From positions 1-64,000 of the forward strand of contig PNNG01000034.1 of assembly GCA_013824115.1 (NCBI GenBank): a DNA stretch of 64,000 nt. Reading direction: 5' to 3'. The DNA is from Sphingobacteriaceae bacterium (GTDB lineage: Bacteria; Bacteroidota; Bacteroidia; UBA7662). A program made the translations under genes and the position numbers. The first letter of the stretch is position 1; every line of letters begins with the position of its first letter. Below are positions 18,882 through 27,441 of this stretch, piece after piece. The notes under the pieces were generated by a model. That model worked only from the letters and a program-made list of their open reading frames with translations, was not told the origin of the DNA and ran no database searches.

Positions 18882-20210
18882 TTACTTAAGCAGATGTTGC
18901 CAGATGTCGTTCCCAAAGGCAAATACCATCAGTGAAATTACCAGCACCATGCCTACATACTGAGCAGCCACCATTACTTTTTCTCCAACCGGACGGCCAA
19001 TGGCCATCTCAATGAGTAAGAAAAGCACATGCCCACCATCAAGAGCCGGAATAGGCAACAGATTCATAAAGGCAAGCACCATACTCAATAATGCAGTAGT
19101 CATCCAAAAGCGATACCAGTCCCAAACACCGCCGTACATCTTTTTGGCAATGGCAATAGGCCCGCCAATAGATTTTTCAACGGGAATATCACCCGAAAAC
19201 ACTTTGCCAAAACCCTTCACATTGTCGGATATGACCTTCCAAGCCATTTGTGCCCCTGCGGGCACGGCCTGTAGTATGCCGTACGACTTGGTTGCTGCCT
19301 CTAATGCTTCCACCTCGGGATAAAAGCCAATGGTGCCTTGTTCACTTACAGCTACCGTTAGTGTCACATTTTTGCCATCCCTCAAAACTTCTAGTGGCAA
19401 GGTTGACGATTTATGGGCTTTTAAGGCGTCCTGCAATTGATCAAAGTAAGCAATTTCTTGACCTTTTACGCTGATGATCTTGTCGCCTTGCTGGAGGCCA
19501 GCTTCATAGGCCGGCATGCCTTTCATCACCTCACCCACTGTAAATGTAACTCGTGGTGACAAAAAGAGTGTTTTATCGGTTTCTAGGAGCTTTTTGGTGA
19601 AGTCGGATGGCAGCGTCACTTCAACCGATTGTCCATTGCGCATCAGCCCAATGCTGGCATTGGTGCCTAACAGAACTTCGCTGCTCACTATTTCATCGAG
19701 TCTTTCAATGGTTTTGCCATTGATGCTTACCAGTTGATCGCCTGTTTGAAATCCCATTTCCTGGGCAAATTCAGAAGCAACAATGCCATGTTTAACGGCT
19801 GAGACCGGAATGTATTTTTCGCCCCAATAGAGCAGTATACCGGTAAATATGATGATTCCAAGAATGGCATTCACCGTAACTCCTCCCAGCATGACAATCA
19901 AACGCTGCCAGGCTGGTTTCGAACGAAATTCATAGTCTTGGGCAGGTTGTTTTAACTGCTCTGTATCGAGAGATTCGTCTACCATGCCGGTGATTTTTAC
20001 ATAACCACCCAAGGGTAACCAGCCAATGCCGTATTCTGTATCGCCTTTTTTGAAAGAAAAGAGCTTTTTGCCCCAAGCGTCAAAAAAGACATAAAATTTT
20101 TCTACCCTGATTTTGAAGGCGCGTGCAGCAGCAAAATGCCCCCATTCGTGCAACAAAACTAAAAGCGACAATCCCAGCAACAACTGGGCAATCATAATTA
20201 AAACGGTCAT
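18882..20210 (-). CDS. rseP: RIP (site-2) zinc metalloprotease RseP
   Basis: HEXXH site LLHEWGHFAAARAF, PDZ domains, C-terminal NLLPIPALDGGHVLF. Confidence 0.95.
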   Translation of the reverse strand: MTVLIMIAQLLLGLSLLVLLHEWGHFAAARAFKIRVEKFYVFFDAWGKKLFSFKKGDTEYGIGWLPLGGYVKITGMVDESLDTEQLKQPAQDYEFRSKPAWQRLIVMLGGVTVNAILGIIIFTGILLYWGEKYIPVSAVKHGIVASEFAQEMGFQTGDQLVSINGKTIERLDEIVSSEVLLGTNASIGLMRNGQSVEVTLPSDFTKKLLETDKTLFLSPRVTFTVGEVMKGMPAYEAGLQQGDKIISVKGQEIAYFDQLQDALKAHKSSTLPLEVLRDGKNVTLTVAVSEQGTIGFYPEVEALEAATKSYGILQAVPAGAQMAWKVISDNVKGFGKVFSGDIPVEKSIGGPIAIAKKMYGGVWDWYRFWMTTALLSMVLAFMNLLPIPALDGGHVLFLLIEMAIGRPVGEKVMVAAQYVGMVLVISLMVFAFGNDIWQHLLK

Positions 20211-20233
20211 TTGAAATATTGAAGATATGGTTG

Positions 20234-20241
20234 CAAAGCTA
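20234..20241 (-). promoter_or_regulatory. Candidate -7 element TAGCTTTG upstream of rseP
   Basis: Matches TAnnTTTG on the minus strand, 24 nt before the start codon; -33 element not well placed. Confidence 0.4.
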
Positions 20242-20316
20242 ACGTATTCGGCAGGAGCTTGGTTTACAATTTGGCATTATTCGCATTTGTTTGCATCCTG
20301 CCCAGCTTAAAAGAGA

Positions 20317-21819
20317 TCAGGGACGTTTCCATAAAACAGAATTGCCGCTATGATATTCGTTTTCTTCCCAAAGCTGGTTGTGCGGATCTAAGATCCATTC
20401 ATTATCCACCTTGAATTTATAGGTGTGTTTGCCTGGTGGCACATAATAGTCGAGAACCCAACCATTTTCTGTGCGCTTCATGCTGAGGCTTTGCTCATTC
20501 CACCCATTGAAGCTACCTGCAACCACTACTTTTTCCGCAAAATCGTAGCCTTTCAGGATAAATTGATGGTTTGACTGAACAATCATCAAGGCGTTGTCTA
20601 CCGGTGGCTCTCCCTCAAAAAGGCTGGCATTCGGGTCTACCATCCATTTGCCGTCGACGATAAATTTGTAAGGATAAACACCTTGGCCAAGCACATACGG
20701 TAAAATCCAAACGCCATTTTTTTTCTGAAGCCGCAATTCCCGTGGATTCCATTGGTTAAAACTTCCGGCAACAAAAACTTCAGCGGCTTGAGGAAAGCCG
20801 TTTAGACGGAAATACATGGTATCGCCTACGCTGGTATAAGAATTTTCAAAACCATCGCCATCGGTAAGTGAAATGCGATTACTTGGGTCGAGGTAGTATT
20901 TTTTATCGGCTTTGAATCTATACGCATAGGTTCCTTCTGCCAGGTACATATCCACTACCCAAACTCCGCCAACTTTGCGCATTTCAATTTCCTTGTCTTT
21001 CCAACCATTGAAGTTGCCCAGCAGATATACTTTGTTGGCTTGTGCCAGCGCATCAAATTCAAAACGCTTATTGTTCCTAAAATAAACCGAATTGAACCCC
21101 CTAAAACCGTCACTTTCCCTCATTTCATTGGAGGGATCGGCATTCCACGCCCCGTCGATGATGAATTTGTACAGGTGTTTTCCGGGGGCGAGCGCCACTT
21201 TGATTTCCCAGCCGCGCGCAGTTTTGTGCATCAAATCGCCGCTCAAACTCCAGCCATTGAATGAACCCGAAAGCCGCACTTCCCGCGCCGCTTCATGGCC
21301 AAATAAAATGAAGGTAAATAAACCAGCCTCTTCTTCAATCACCGACATACGCTTGAACCTATTGATGCCCCAAGTGGCCGTAGGATAGAAATGCGCTGGA
21401 TTAAATTTGCTGATGCCACTAAAATCGGCAATCAGCATCCTGTCTTCCCACGGAATGAGAGGTTCGCCTGGCTTGCCGGGCACAAAATGGGGAGGGAGCA
21501 GCACTTCATTATCGGCCGCCTTACTGATCTTGTAATATTTACTGCCCGCATTTTCCAGCTTCCAACCCATGGCAGAAACCTCTGGATGCAAGCTCCCGCT
21601 TTTGTATAAATGGGGCAATTGTAGCTCTGCCAAATCGAAATTGCTGATGATCGAGTCGAGTTGCGCTGCCCTCAGGTTTTTAGGCAAGTGAATCACGGTG
21701 CCTTTATCGGTGCATTCATAAATGGGTTTTTCGCCTTTGAATGGAAGTTGGGCATGCACCTGACTTGTCAGAAACAAACCAACCACCAAAAGGAAAGCAT
21801 ATACTATGGCACTTCTCAT
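20317..21819 (-). CDS. Secreted protein with four tandem glycogen-binding (CBM48/AMPK-type E-set) modules
   Basis: Signal peptide MRSAIVYAFLLVVGLFLTSQVHA; repeated pattern [V-x-L/V-x-G-x-FNGW/FNQW ... GW/VW ... L-x-x-G-x-Y-x-Y-K/R-F-x-x-D-x-x-W/Y-x-x-D-P] four times. Confidence 0.85.
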   Translation of the reverse strand: MRSAIVYAFLLVVGLFLTSQVHAQLPFKGEKPIYECTDKGTVIHLPKNLRAAQLDSIISNFDLAELQLPHLYKSGSLHPEVSAMGWKLENAGSKYYKISKAADNEVLLPPHFVPGKPGEPLIPWEDRMLIADFSGISKFNPAHFYPTATWGINRFKRMSVIEEEAGLFTFILFGHEAAREVRLSGSFNGWSLSGDLMHKTARGWEIKVALAPGKHLYKFIIDGAWNADPSNEMRESDGFRGFNSVYFRNNKRFEFDALAQANKVYLLGNFNGWKDKEIEMRKVGGVWVVDMYLAEGTYAYRFKADKKYYLDPSNRISLTDGDGFENSYTSVGDTMYFRLNGFPQAAEVFVAGSFNQWNPRELRLQKKNGVWILPYVLGQGVYPYKFIVDGKWMVDPNASLFEGEPPVDNALMIVQSNHQFILKGYDFAEKVVVAGSFNGWNEQSLSMKRTENGWVLDYYVPPGKHTYKFKVDNEWILDPHNQLWEENEYHSGNSVLWKRP

Positions 21820-22799
21820 GGTTGCGTCTCCTCCAATTCCCAAAATGTAATCTCTTTCGTTACGAAATTAATACTTACTGGTGCAAATGACAAGAAGTCG
21901 TAACCCAGCATACCATCAATGCGCAAATTATAGGCGCGGCTCATATTGCCCAAGTGGGTAATGAGGGTAGGCATCATGGGGCAGTGGAATTTACCTACGT
22001 GGATACGTTCCATATTGCCACGCAATACCTCAATTTTGCGATTGCTGGTGCCGCTTAAAACGCTACGACTGTTAATTTGCACCGCTTCCATGGCCTTTTT
22101 GGGTAATCTATTGTGCAGCACATTTACTTCGGCGCCTGTGTCTAAACAAAAACGCATGGGAACGCTGTTCAAGGTGCCGTCCATCAGAATGGTGTTGTTG
22201 TATAAATAGAAGGGCATTTGTCCCAAGGGCTTTTTGAAAAACGGCGCGAGCTTTTTTCCTTTTTTGTCGAGGCGGTAGAGCTTGAGCTGTTGCTTATCAT
22301 AGTCGATAAATACCTCAAAGCTTTTGAAAAGATTCAAGCCCAGGAGGCCGAAGATGGGCACCCCTCTGCTTTTTTCAATATGTCCCAGTTCAATCACATC
22401 GGCTTCTACCCGCAAATACGATACATTCCCCAATTGCACTTGGCCTACCATGGTGGTCATTACTTCGCTGGCACCACCCGTGATACCGCCAGCTTGCACC
22501 ATAGCAGCAGTGCCGTATCCCCTAAACCAACTCTTGTTGAGTACTAAAAAAGGAGCTCCAGTATCTAAAATAAAGTTGCCTACCAGTGTATCTACTTTGG
22601 CCTCAAGCAAAATAAGCCGACCGGCCATGCTGAAGGGCAGTACTACTTCGTCGCCTTCGAAACGGGGAGTGGGGTCGTCAACCTGCCGCTCATTGGCCCA
22701 AAGAACTGCAATGGCCTGGCTGCTATCCGCCGATTGTTGGGCCAGTAAACAGGAGGAATACAGGCAAAAAAGCAGAAATAACCCATTTCGCACTTCCAA
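21816..22799 (-). CDS. Retropepsin-like aspartic protease family protein with two DTG motifs
   Basis: GNFILDTGAPFLVLNKSWF and MRFCLDTGAEVNVLHNRLP, LGYDFLS. Stop overlaps the start of the next gene (ATGA). TTG start at 22799 is uncertain. Confidence 0.82.
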   Translation of the reverse strand: MEVRNGLFLLFCLYSSCLLAQQSADSSQAIAVLWANERQVDDPTPRFEGDEVVLPFSMAGRLILLEAKVDTLVGNFILDTGAPFLVLNKSWFRGYGTAAMVQAGGITGGASEVMTTMVGQVQLGNVSYLRVEADVIELGHIEKSRGVPIFGLLGLNLFKSFEVFIDYDKQQLKLYRLDKKGKKLAPFFKKPLGQMPFYLYNNTILMDGTLNSVPMRFCLDTGAEVNVLHNRLPKKAMEAVQINSRSVLSGTSNRKIEVLRGNMERIHVGKFHCPMMPTLITHLGNMSRAYNLRIDGMLGYDFLSFAPVSINFVTKEITFWELEETQP

Positions 22800-22881
22800 A
22801 TCTAATGTAAATGGTACAAATTTCCATTAACTTGCCGCCTTACATCAGAGAAAGTCGCTTAAAGTCTAGCCTCCTCCTAAA

Positions 22882-23310
22882 ATGCTTGATCGTGGTCAAT
22901 TAACTGCCCTGTTCGGACGTGTATGGGTGATGCACGCCCTGCAGCTCGATCAGGCTTTTCGCGAAAAGGGCATCCCACTTACTGCCGATCAATACCGACT
23001 CATGAATTTGCTGTGGGCACGAAATGGCGCACATCAGGAGTTTTATGCCCGAAAACTGGGACGCGACCGCTCGGCCATTACCCGCATGATTCAGTTGCTC
23101 GAAAAACAAGGATTTGTGAAAAGGTTGGATGATGAGGCAGACCAGCGCGCTAAAAAATTAGAGCTCACTGCCGAGGGAGAAGCCCTACGAGCACCCGCCG
23201 AAGAGCTGGCCAACGAAATTTTGATGAAAATGTGGGAAGGCTTCATGAGCGAAGAACGCGAAGCCCTGAACGATTACCTGAGCAGACTTCGGCACAACCT
23301 CATGGGTTGA
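22882..23310 (+). CDS. MarR family transcriptional regulator
   Basis: RLMNLLWARNGAHQEFYARKLGRDRSAITRMIQLLEKQGFVKRLDDEADQRAKKLELTAEGE. Confidence 0.92.
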   Translation: MLDRGQLTALFGRVWVMHALQLDQAFREKGIPLTADQYRLMNLLWARNGAHQEFYARKLGRDRSAITRMIQLLEKQGFVKRLDDEADQRAKKLELTAEGEALRAPAEELANEILMKMWEGFMSEEREALNDYLSRLRHNLMG

Positions 23311-23590
23311 GGTATTTTTTCTCAAACCAAAAAGTACCCGCAGGAAACAAACTGGCCAAGCCTGCTAAAAAGGCCTTTCCAAAGCGCCATTTTTCGTGCG
23401 TCCATACCCAAAGCAAAGCCAAGCCATAGGCCACAAACAGAGCTCCATGCGCCCAGCCCACATACAACACCCATTGGGGAATGCCAGCAAGGTACTTCAA
23501 AGGCATGGCAATGAATAGGAGCAGGAGGTAAGAGGTACCTTCCAAACGGGCAATCCACTTGAATGTGACAACAGAAATACTGCTTTTCAT
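23300..23590 (-). CDS. DUF3817 family integral membrane protein
   Basis: FKWIARLEGTSYLLLLFIAMPLKYLAG...WAHGALFVAYGLALLWVWTHEKW...PAGTFWFEKKYL. Confidence 0.85.
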   Translation of the reverse strand: MKSSISVVTFKWIARLEGTSYLLLLFIAMPLKYLAGIPQWVLYVGWAHGALFVAYGLALLWVWTHEKWRFGKAFLAGLASLFPAGTFWFEKKYLNP

Positions 23591-23961
23591 GGCTGATTCG
23601 CTTTGTAAAAATGTCGGATGATTACTTTTTGGGCTTCTCGCTTAAGCACCATTGCGGCCAAAATGGCCGCCAGCGATTGTTCGCTTTGGTTTACAATGGC
23701 TTTTTTCAACGCATCTTCTCCCAAATCGATGCGGTACAGCAGCTGTAGCAGACGCTGCTCGTCGCGCTCCAGCAACCAACCAAATGCTTCTTCTAGTTTG
23801 ACCGAAAGTTGTGATACAGTCAAAGCGCCATGGTCGGCCAAATTTAAGGCCAGGCCATTTTGCATAAAATCTTTCTCTATTTGCGCGATGGTTGCCGATA
23901 CTAAGTCCCATTGCTGCTCAAGCATGGCCAATGGGTCCTTTAGTGCTAATTCGAGCTTCAT
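23587..23961 (-). CDS. Conserved hypothetical protein
   Basis: 124 aa ORF overlapping both neighbours, good operon context (xseB upstream). Confidence 0.65.
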   Translation of the reverse strand: MKLELALKDPLAMLEQQWDLVSATIAQIEKDFMQNGLALNLADHGALTVSQLSVKLEEAFGWLLERDEQRLLQLLYRIDLGEDALKKAIVNQSEQSLAAILAAMVLKREAQKVIIRHFYKANQP

Positions 23962-24182
23962 ACAAAGGGAGTACGTTCGTCGCTTTGTGGATTCACCAAT
24001 TGTTCAACCTGTACAGCTGCCTGCTGTAAATAGGTTCTGCATTCGGCAATCAGTTGGTCGGCTTCTTTAAATAAGGCCATATTTTCCTCTAAATGGAGGT
24101 TGCCGTTTTGCATACGCTCGGCTATCTGCTTGATTTGAAGCAATTTGCCCTCGAAACTGAAATCCGTTTTTTTCTTTGCCAT
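23958..24182 (-). CDS. xseB: Exodeoxyribonuclease VII small subunit
   Basis: FEGKLLQIKQIAERMQNGNLHLEENMALFKEADQLIAECRTYLQQA. Confidence 0.85.
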   Translation of the reverse strand: MAKKKTDFSFEGKLLQIKQIAERMQNGNLHLEENMALFKEADQLIAECRTYLQQAAVQVEQLVNPQSDERTPFV

Positions 24183-24261
24183 GGTAGAACTTCAAATTTC
24201 GGAAAAATCTGATAAAGCCGTTCAATTATGCAATTTCTACGGTTCATTTTATTCTGTTCGG

Positions 24262-24269
24262 TATATTTG
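24262..24269 (+). promoter_or_regulatory. Candidate -7 element TATATTTG upstream of udk
   Basis: Matches TAnnTTTG, just upstream of the udk start. Confidence 0.5.
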
Positions 24270-24277
24270 CCCACACA

Positions 24278-24925
24278 ATGTATGGCATGGAGCAACCTTA
24301 TTTGGTAGGTATAGTTGGCGGAAGCGCCTCTGGTAAAACGTCTTTTATTCATGCACTGGCCCGTGAGTTTGATACCGATCAGATTACCGTTATTTCTCAG
24401 GATCATTATTACGTGCCTATCGACAAACAGCTGAAAGATGCCAATGGCGTTGTGAATTACGATTTGCCAGGCTCCATTGATAGGCAGCGCTTCCACGACG
24501 ATGTGTTGCGGTTGGTTACTGGGCATGATGTGTATGTGCAGGAGTATACTTTCAACAATCCCAACCGACAGCCCGAACTCATCTGCTACAAACCAGCTCC
24601 CATTATCATTATGGAAGGCCTGTTTGTTTTTCACTACGAGGAAATTCGAAATATGCTCGACTTAAAGGTATATCTCGATGCCGAGGAGGACATCAAACTT
24701 TCACGTCGCATCAGAAGAGACGCTGCAGAAAGGGGATATCCCGAAGAGGAGGTGCGATATCAGTGGGACAACCACGTAATGCCAGCCTATCGTTTTTATT
24801 TAGCCCCTTACAAATCGCAAAGCGATATCATTGTTACGAATAACGTATCTTTCAGCAAAGGATTGGAAGTACTCATTCATCACCTCAAAGCCAAAGTGTC
24901 ATGGAAAACAGATTCGGTGTTATAG
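24278..24925 (+). CDS. udk: Uridine kinase
   Basis: VGIVGGSASGKTSFI P-loop, QDHYYVP, SRRIRRDAAERG. True start may be ATG 24287. Confidence 0.9.
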   Translation: MYGMEQPYLVGIVGGSASGKTSFIHALAREFDTDQITVISQDHYYVPIDKQLKDANGVVNYDLPGSIDRQRFHDDVLRLVTGHDVYVQEYTFNNPNRQPELICYKPAPIIIMEGLFVFHYEEIRNMLDLKVYLDAEEDIKLSRRIRRDAAERGYPEEEVRYQWDNHVMPAYRFYLAPYKSQSDIIVTNNVSFSKGLEVLIHHLKAKVSWKTDSVL

Positions 24926-25596
24926 GATTAGGACGTTTTGGAACCACCATCGCTCGCACGCTTTCGCAGCGGGGCGCCGAGGTGATAGCCATCGATTCAA
25001 GTGCCGAGAAGGTCGACAACCTGCGCGATGAGGTGGCCTACGCCGTTCAGCTGGATGCCACCGATGGCAAAGCCCTCCGCTCTCAAAATGTACACGAACT
25101 CGATGCCGTGGTAGTGGCCATTGGTCAGGATTTTGAGTCGCTTTTGCTTACCACCGTAACGCTCATGGAGTTGAAAATAAAGCGCATCATTGCCCGCGCT
25201 TCCACCGATCAGCAAAGACGTATTTTGGAGAAATTGGGAGTGAAGGAATTGCTATCTCCTGAAGATGAAGTAGGTATATCGGTAGCAGGTAGGTTGCTCA
25301 ATCCCGACTTGGTGAGTTTTTTCCAGTTGCCCGACGATTATCAAATTGTGGAGCTCAAAACGCCAACAGGTGTAGCCGATAAAACGGTAATTGAAATTGG
25401 TTTGCGGAACAAATACAATCTCAACCTCATTACGCTGCGCAGGGCTTACGAAGTGAAAACCGAAAATGGAGATATCGATTACGAATATCACATTTTGGGT
25501 GTACCTAAAGCTGATACTGTACTTTACAGCACCGATTACATCATCTTGCTCGGTAAGAGCGACGACATTGAAAAGTTTGTAGAAGTAAATAAGTAA
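24901..25596 (+). CDS. TrkA/KtrA-type potassium channel regulatory subunit
   Basis: FGVIGLGRFGTTIARTLSQRGAEVIAIDSSAEKV (RCK_N) plus RCK_C-like tail. Confidence 0.92.
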   Translation: MENRFGVIGLGRFGTTIARTLSQRGAEVIAIDSSAEKVDNLRDEVAYAVQLDATDGKALRSQNVHELDAVVVAIGQDFESLLLTTVTLMELKIKRIIARASTDQQRRILEKLGVKELLSPEDEVGISVAGRLLNPDLVSFFQLPDDYQIVELKTPTGVADKTVIEIGLRNKYNLNLITLRRAYEVKTENGDIDYEYHILGVPKADTVLYSTDYIILLGKSDDIEKFVEVNK

Positions 25597-25599
25597 GCC

Positions 25600-26640
25600 T
25601 TATTTACCTCTATAAGCCGATTTTTGTAGTAGTTCGGCTGCCGCTGTTTGAAGCAACTCCTCTATGGTGATTTCGGGCTGCTTGTCCATAAAACGTTCCA
25701 CCATGCGCCAGCCAGTGAAGGCAGCCATGCGTGCTGGACTTCCTTCGGGTAAGCCCGCTGTAAACGGACCATCGTTCATCAATCGGCCAATGACCTTCGG
25801 GTCGCTGCTATACAAGATATTTTGAGCGATCAGGTATTCCCACATATTCCTTTCATTGTCTTTGGCCCACTGGGTTTGTGAAGCCGTAAAGCCCAACAAA
25901 ATGCTATCGTTGAGGTTCGGCATGCATTTTTTGGTGATAAAAAGTACTTTGCCCGCACGAACCATTTCCTCCAAAACCTGATCTTTAGCGATGGGTGGTA
26001 CAACATCGTCTACCAGCAATTTGATGCCATCGGCCACCAAATGAGATTTTTCAAGCCGCGGCAGCATGTATTGGGTCAAGTAACTCACCTTTGGATAAAA
26101 TCGATAGTCACAGCCCAAATGTAAATCGAGTCCAAACAACAAGGCACTGTCGGTAAGCGCATGCTTGTACTGAAAAGCCCCCACCATGCCTATCATTCTG
26201 TAACGCGTTGCTTTTGGGAAAAGCAGGTAAAAGTAGGAGAGTGCCTGGTGGAGTTCGGCTTCAATCTCGGCGGTTTGACCGTATGCTTTTTGAACATCGG
26301 AAAACAAGGTATCGATGTACGGATCGGCTAAAAAAGCGTTCAGATGCTTTGGCAAATCAGGATCCTTGGCACTACACAATGAAATAATGTTCTCCAAATA
26401 GGTATCCCATATTTCACCGTATTGCACGCGCAAAGTAGCCAGGCGGTCTTCGGTCAAGCTATCACCCTCGGTTAAAGCCAAGTCGAGCCGCTCGAAAGTG
26501 ACTGCTGATGTTTCATTTGCCAGTTCCGATGTTTTACCAATGCGGGCTGCTGGCCAAAAGAACCAGGCCATGGCAGCAAGCACCAAGCAGGCAATGAGGA
26601 CTCCAATAATGCGTTTGTTCACAGAAACCGCTGTTATCAT
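25600..26640 (-). CDS. gldB: Gliding motility protein GldB-like
   Basis: FERLDLAL, LDLHLGCDYRFYPKVSYLTQYMLPRLEK, GPFTAGLPEGSPARMAAFTGWRMVERFM. Confidence 0.85.
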   Translation of the reverse strand: MITAVSVNKRIIGVLIACLVLAAMAWFFWPAARIGKTSELANETSAVTFERLDLALTEGDSLTEDRLATLRVQYGEIWDTYLENIISLCSAKDPDLPKHLNAFLADPYIDTLFSDVQKAYGQTAEIEAELHQALSYFYLLFPKATRYRMIGMVGAFQYKHALTDSALLFGLDLHLGCDYRFYPKVSYLTQYMLPRLEKSHLVADGIKLLVDDVVPPIAKDQVLEEMVRAGKVLFITKKCMPNLNDSILLGFTASQTQWAKDNERNMWEYLIAQNILYSSDPKVIGRLMNDGPFTAGLPEGSPARMAAFTGWRMVERFMDKQPEITIEELLQTAAAELLQKSAYRGK

Positions 26641-26707
26641 TTTATAGCGTACTTTAGTGCCACGAAATTAAAACAAACCCAAGCATCCACGCATTAATCT
26701 TCTGAGT

Positions 26708-27439
26708 ATGTCGCGTTTTAGATTCCACTTGCTTTTTGCCCTGCTTCTTTGTACTGGCACCGCACTGGCCCAGCAAAGCCCATATCGTTTTGGATTGCAT
26801 TTTACGCCTAATTATAATTGGGTTTCTGCCGAAACGCGATTGTTGAATCCCGAAGGTGGGGCTTTTGGATTTGGATATGGTTTATTGATAGAAAGGGCCA
26901 TAGGAAGCACCAATTATTTCTTCAGCACCGGTTTATCGGTAAACCAGCTTCAATACAAGAGCTCTATCGATCAAGCTTATTACAAGTTGCCCAACACCAC
27001 CAATACCGACGTGGTGGCTACCAATGCCCTTTATCAATACAGGGTGCAATACTTCGATTTGCCGCTTACCATGAAAATGCGCACCAATCAAATGGGGGCC
27101 GTAAGAATTTATGGTCAATTTGGACTCAATACTGGTATCATGTTTCAGGCCAAAGCAAGGGTTGAAAATGTGCCGGCCGTTTTTGATAAGGAAGAGTTTT
27201 TTTTCGTCAATAGGGTAGAAGATTACCACCCCAACACGATGTCAAACTTTGTGGATGATCGGGTGAATATTTTCAGAGCTAGTATCCTCATTGGAGCTGG
27301 GGTAGAGTATTTGTTGAGTGGCGATACACACATGATCATTGGTTTACGGTTGGATAATCCCTTCACCGACGCCTATCGCGGAGAAAAGCTCAACGGTCGC
27401 ACCAATTCGGCAGGACTTCAACTGGGCATTATCTTCTGA
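26708..27439 (+). CDS. Outer-membrane beta-barrel protein (PorT-like family)
   Basis: Signal peptide MSRFRFHLLFALLLCTGTALAQ; alternating beta pattern; C-terminal aromatic end GLQLGIIF. Confidence 0.7.
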   Translation: MSRFRFHLLFALLLCTGTALAQQSPYRFGLHFTPNYNWVSAETRLLNPEGGAFGFGYGLLIERAIGSTNYFFSTGLSVNQLQYKSSIDQAYYKLPNTTNTDVVATNALYQYRVQYFDLPLTMKMRTNQMGAVRIYGQFGLNTGIMFQAKARVENVPAVFDKEEFFFVNRVEDYHPNTMSNFVDDRVNIFRASILIGAGVEYLLSGDTHMIIGLRLDNPFTDAYRGEKLNGRTNSAGLQLGIIF

Positions 27440-27441
27440 GC

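Noticed and set aside
22797-22804. TAGATTTG as a promoter for the aspartic protease operon
   Set aside because: It overlaps the annotated TTG start codon, so either the start or the promoter reading is wrong; evidence is insufficient to call it.
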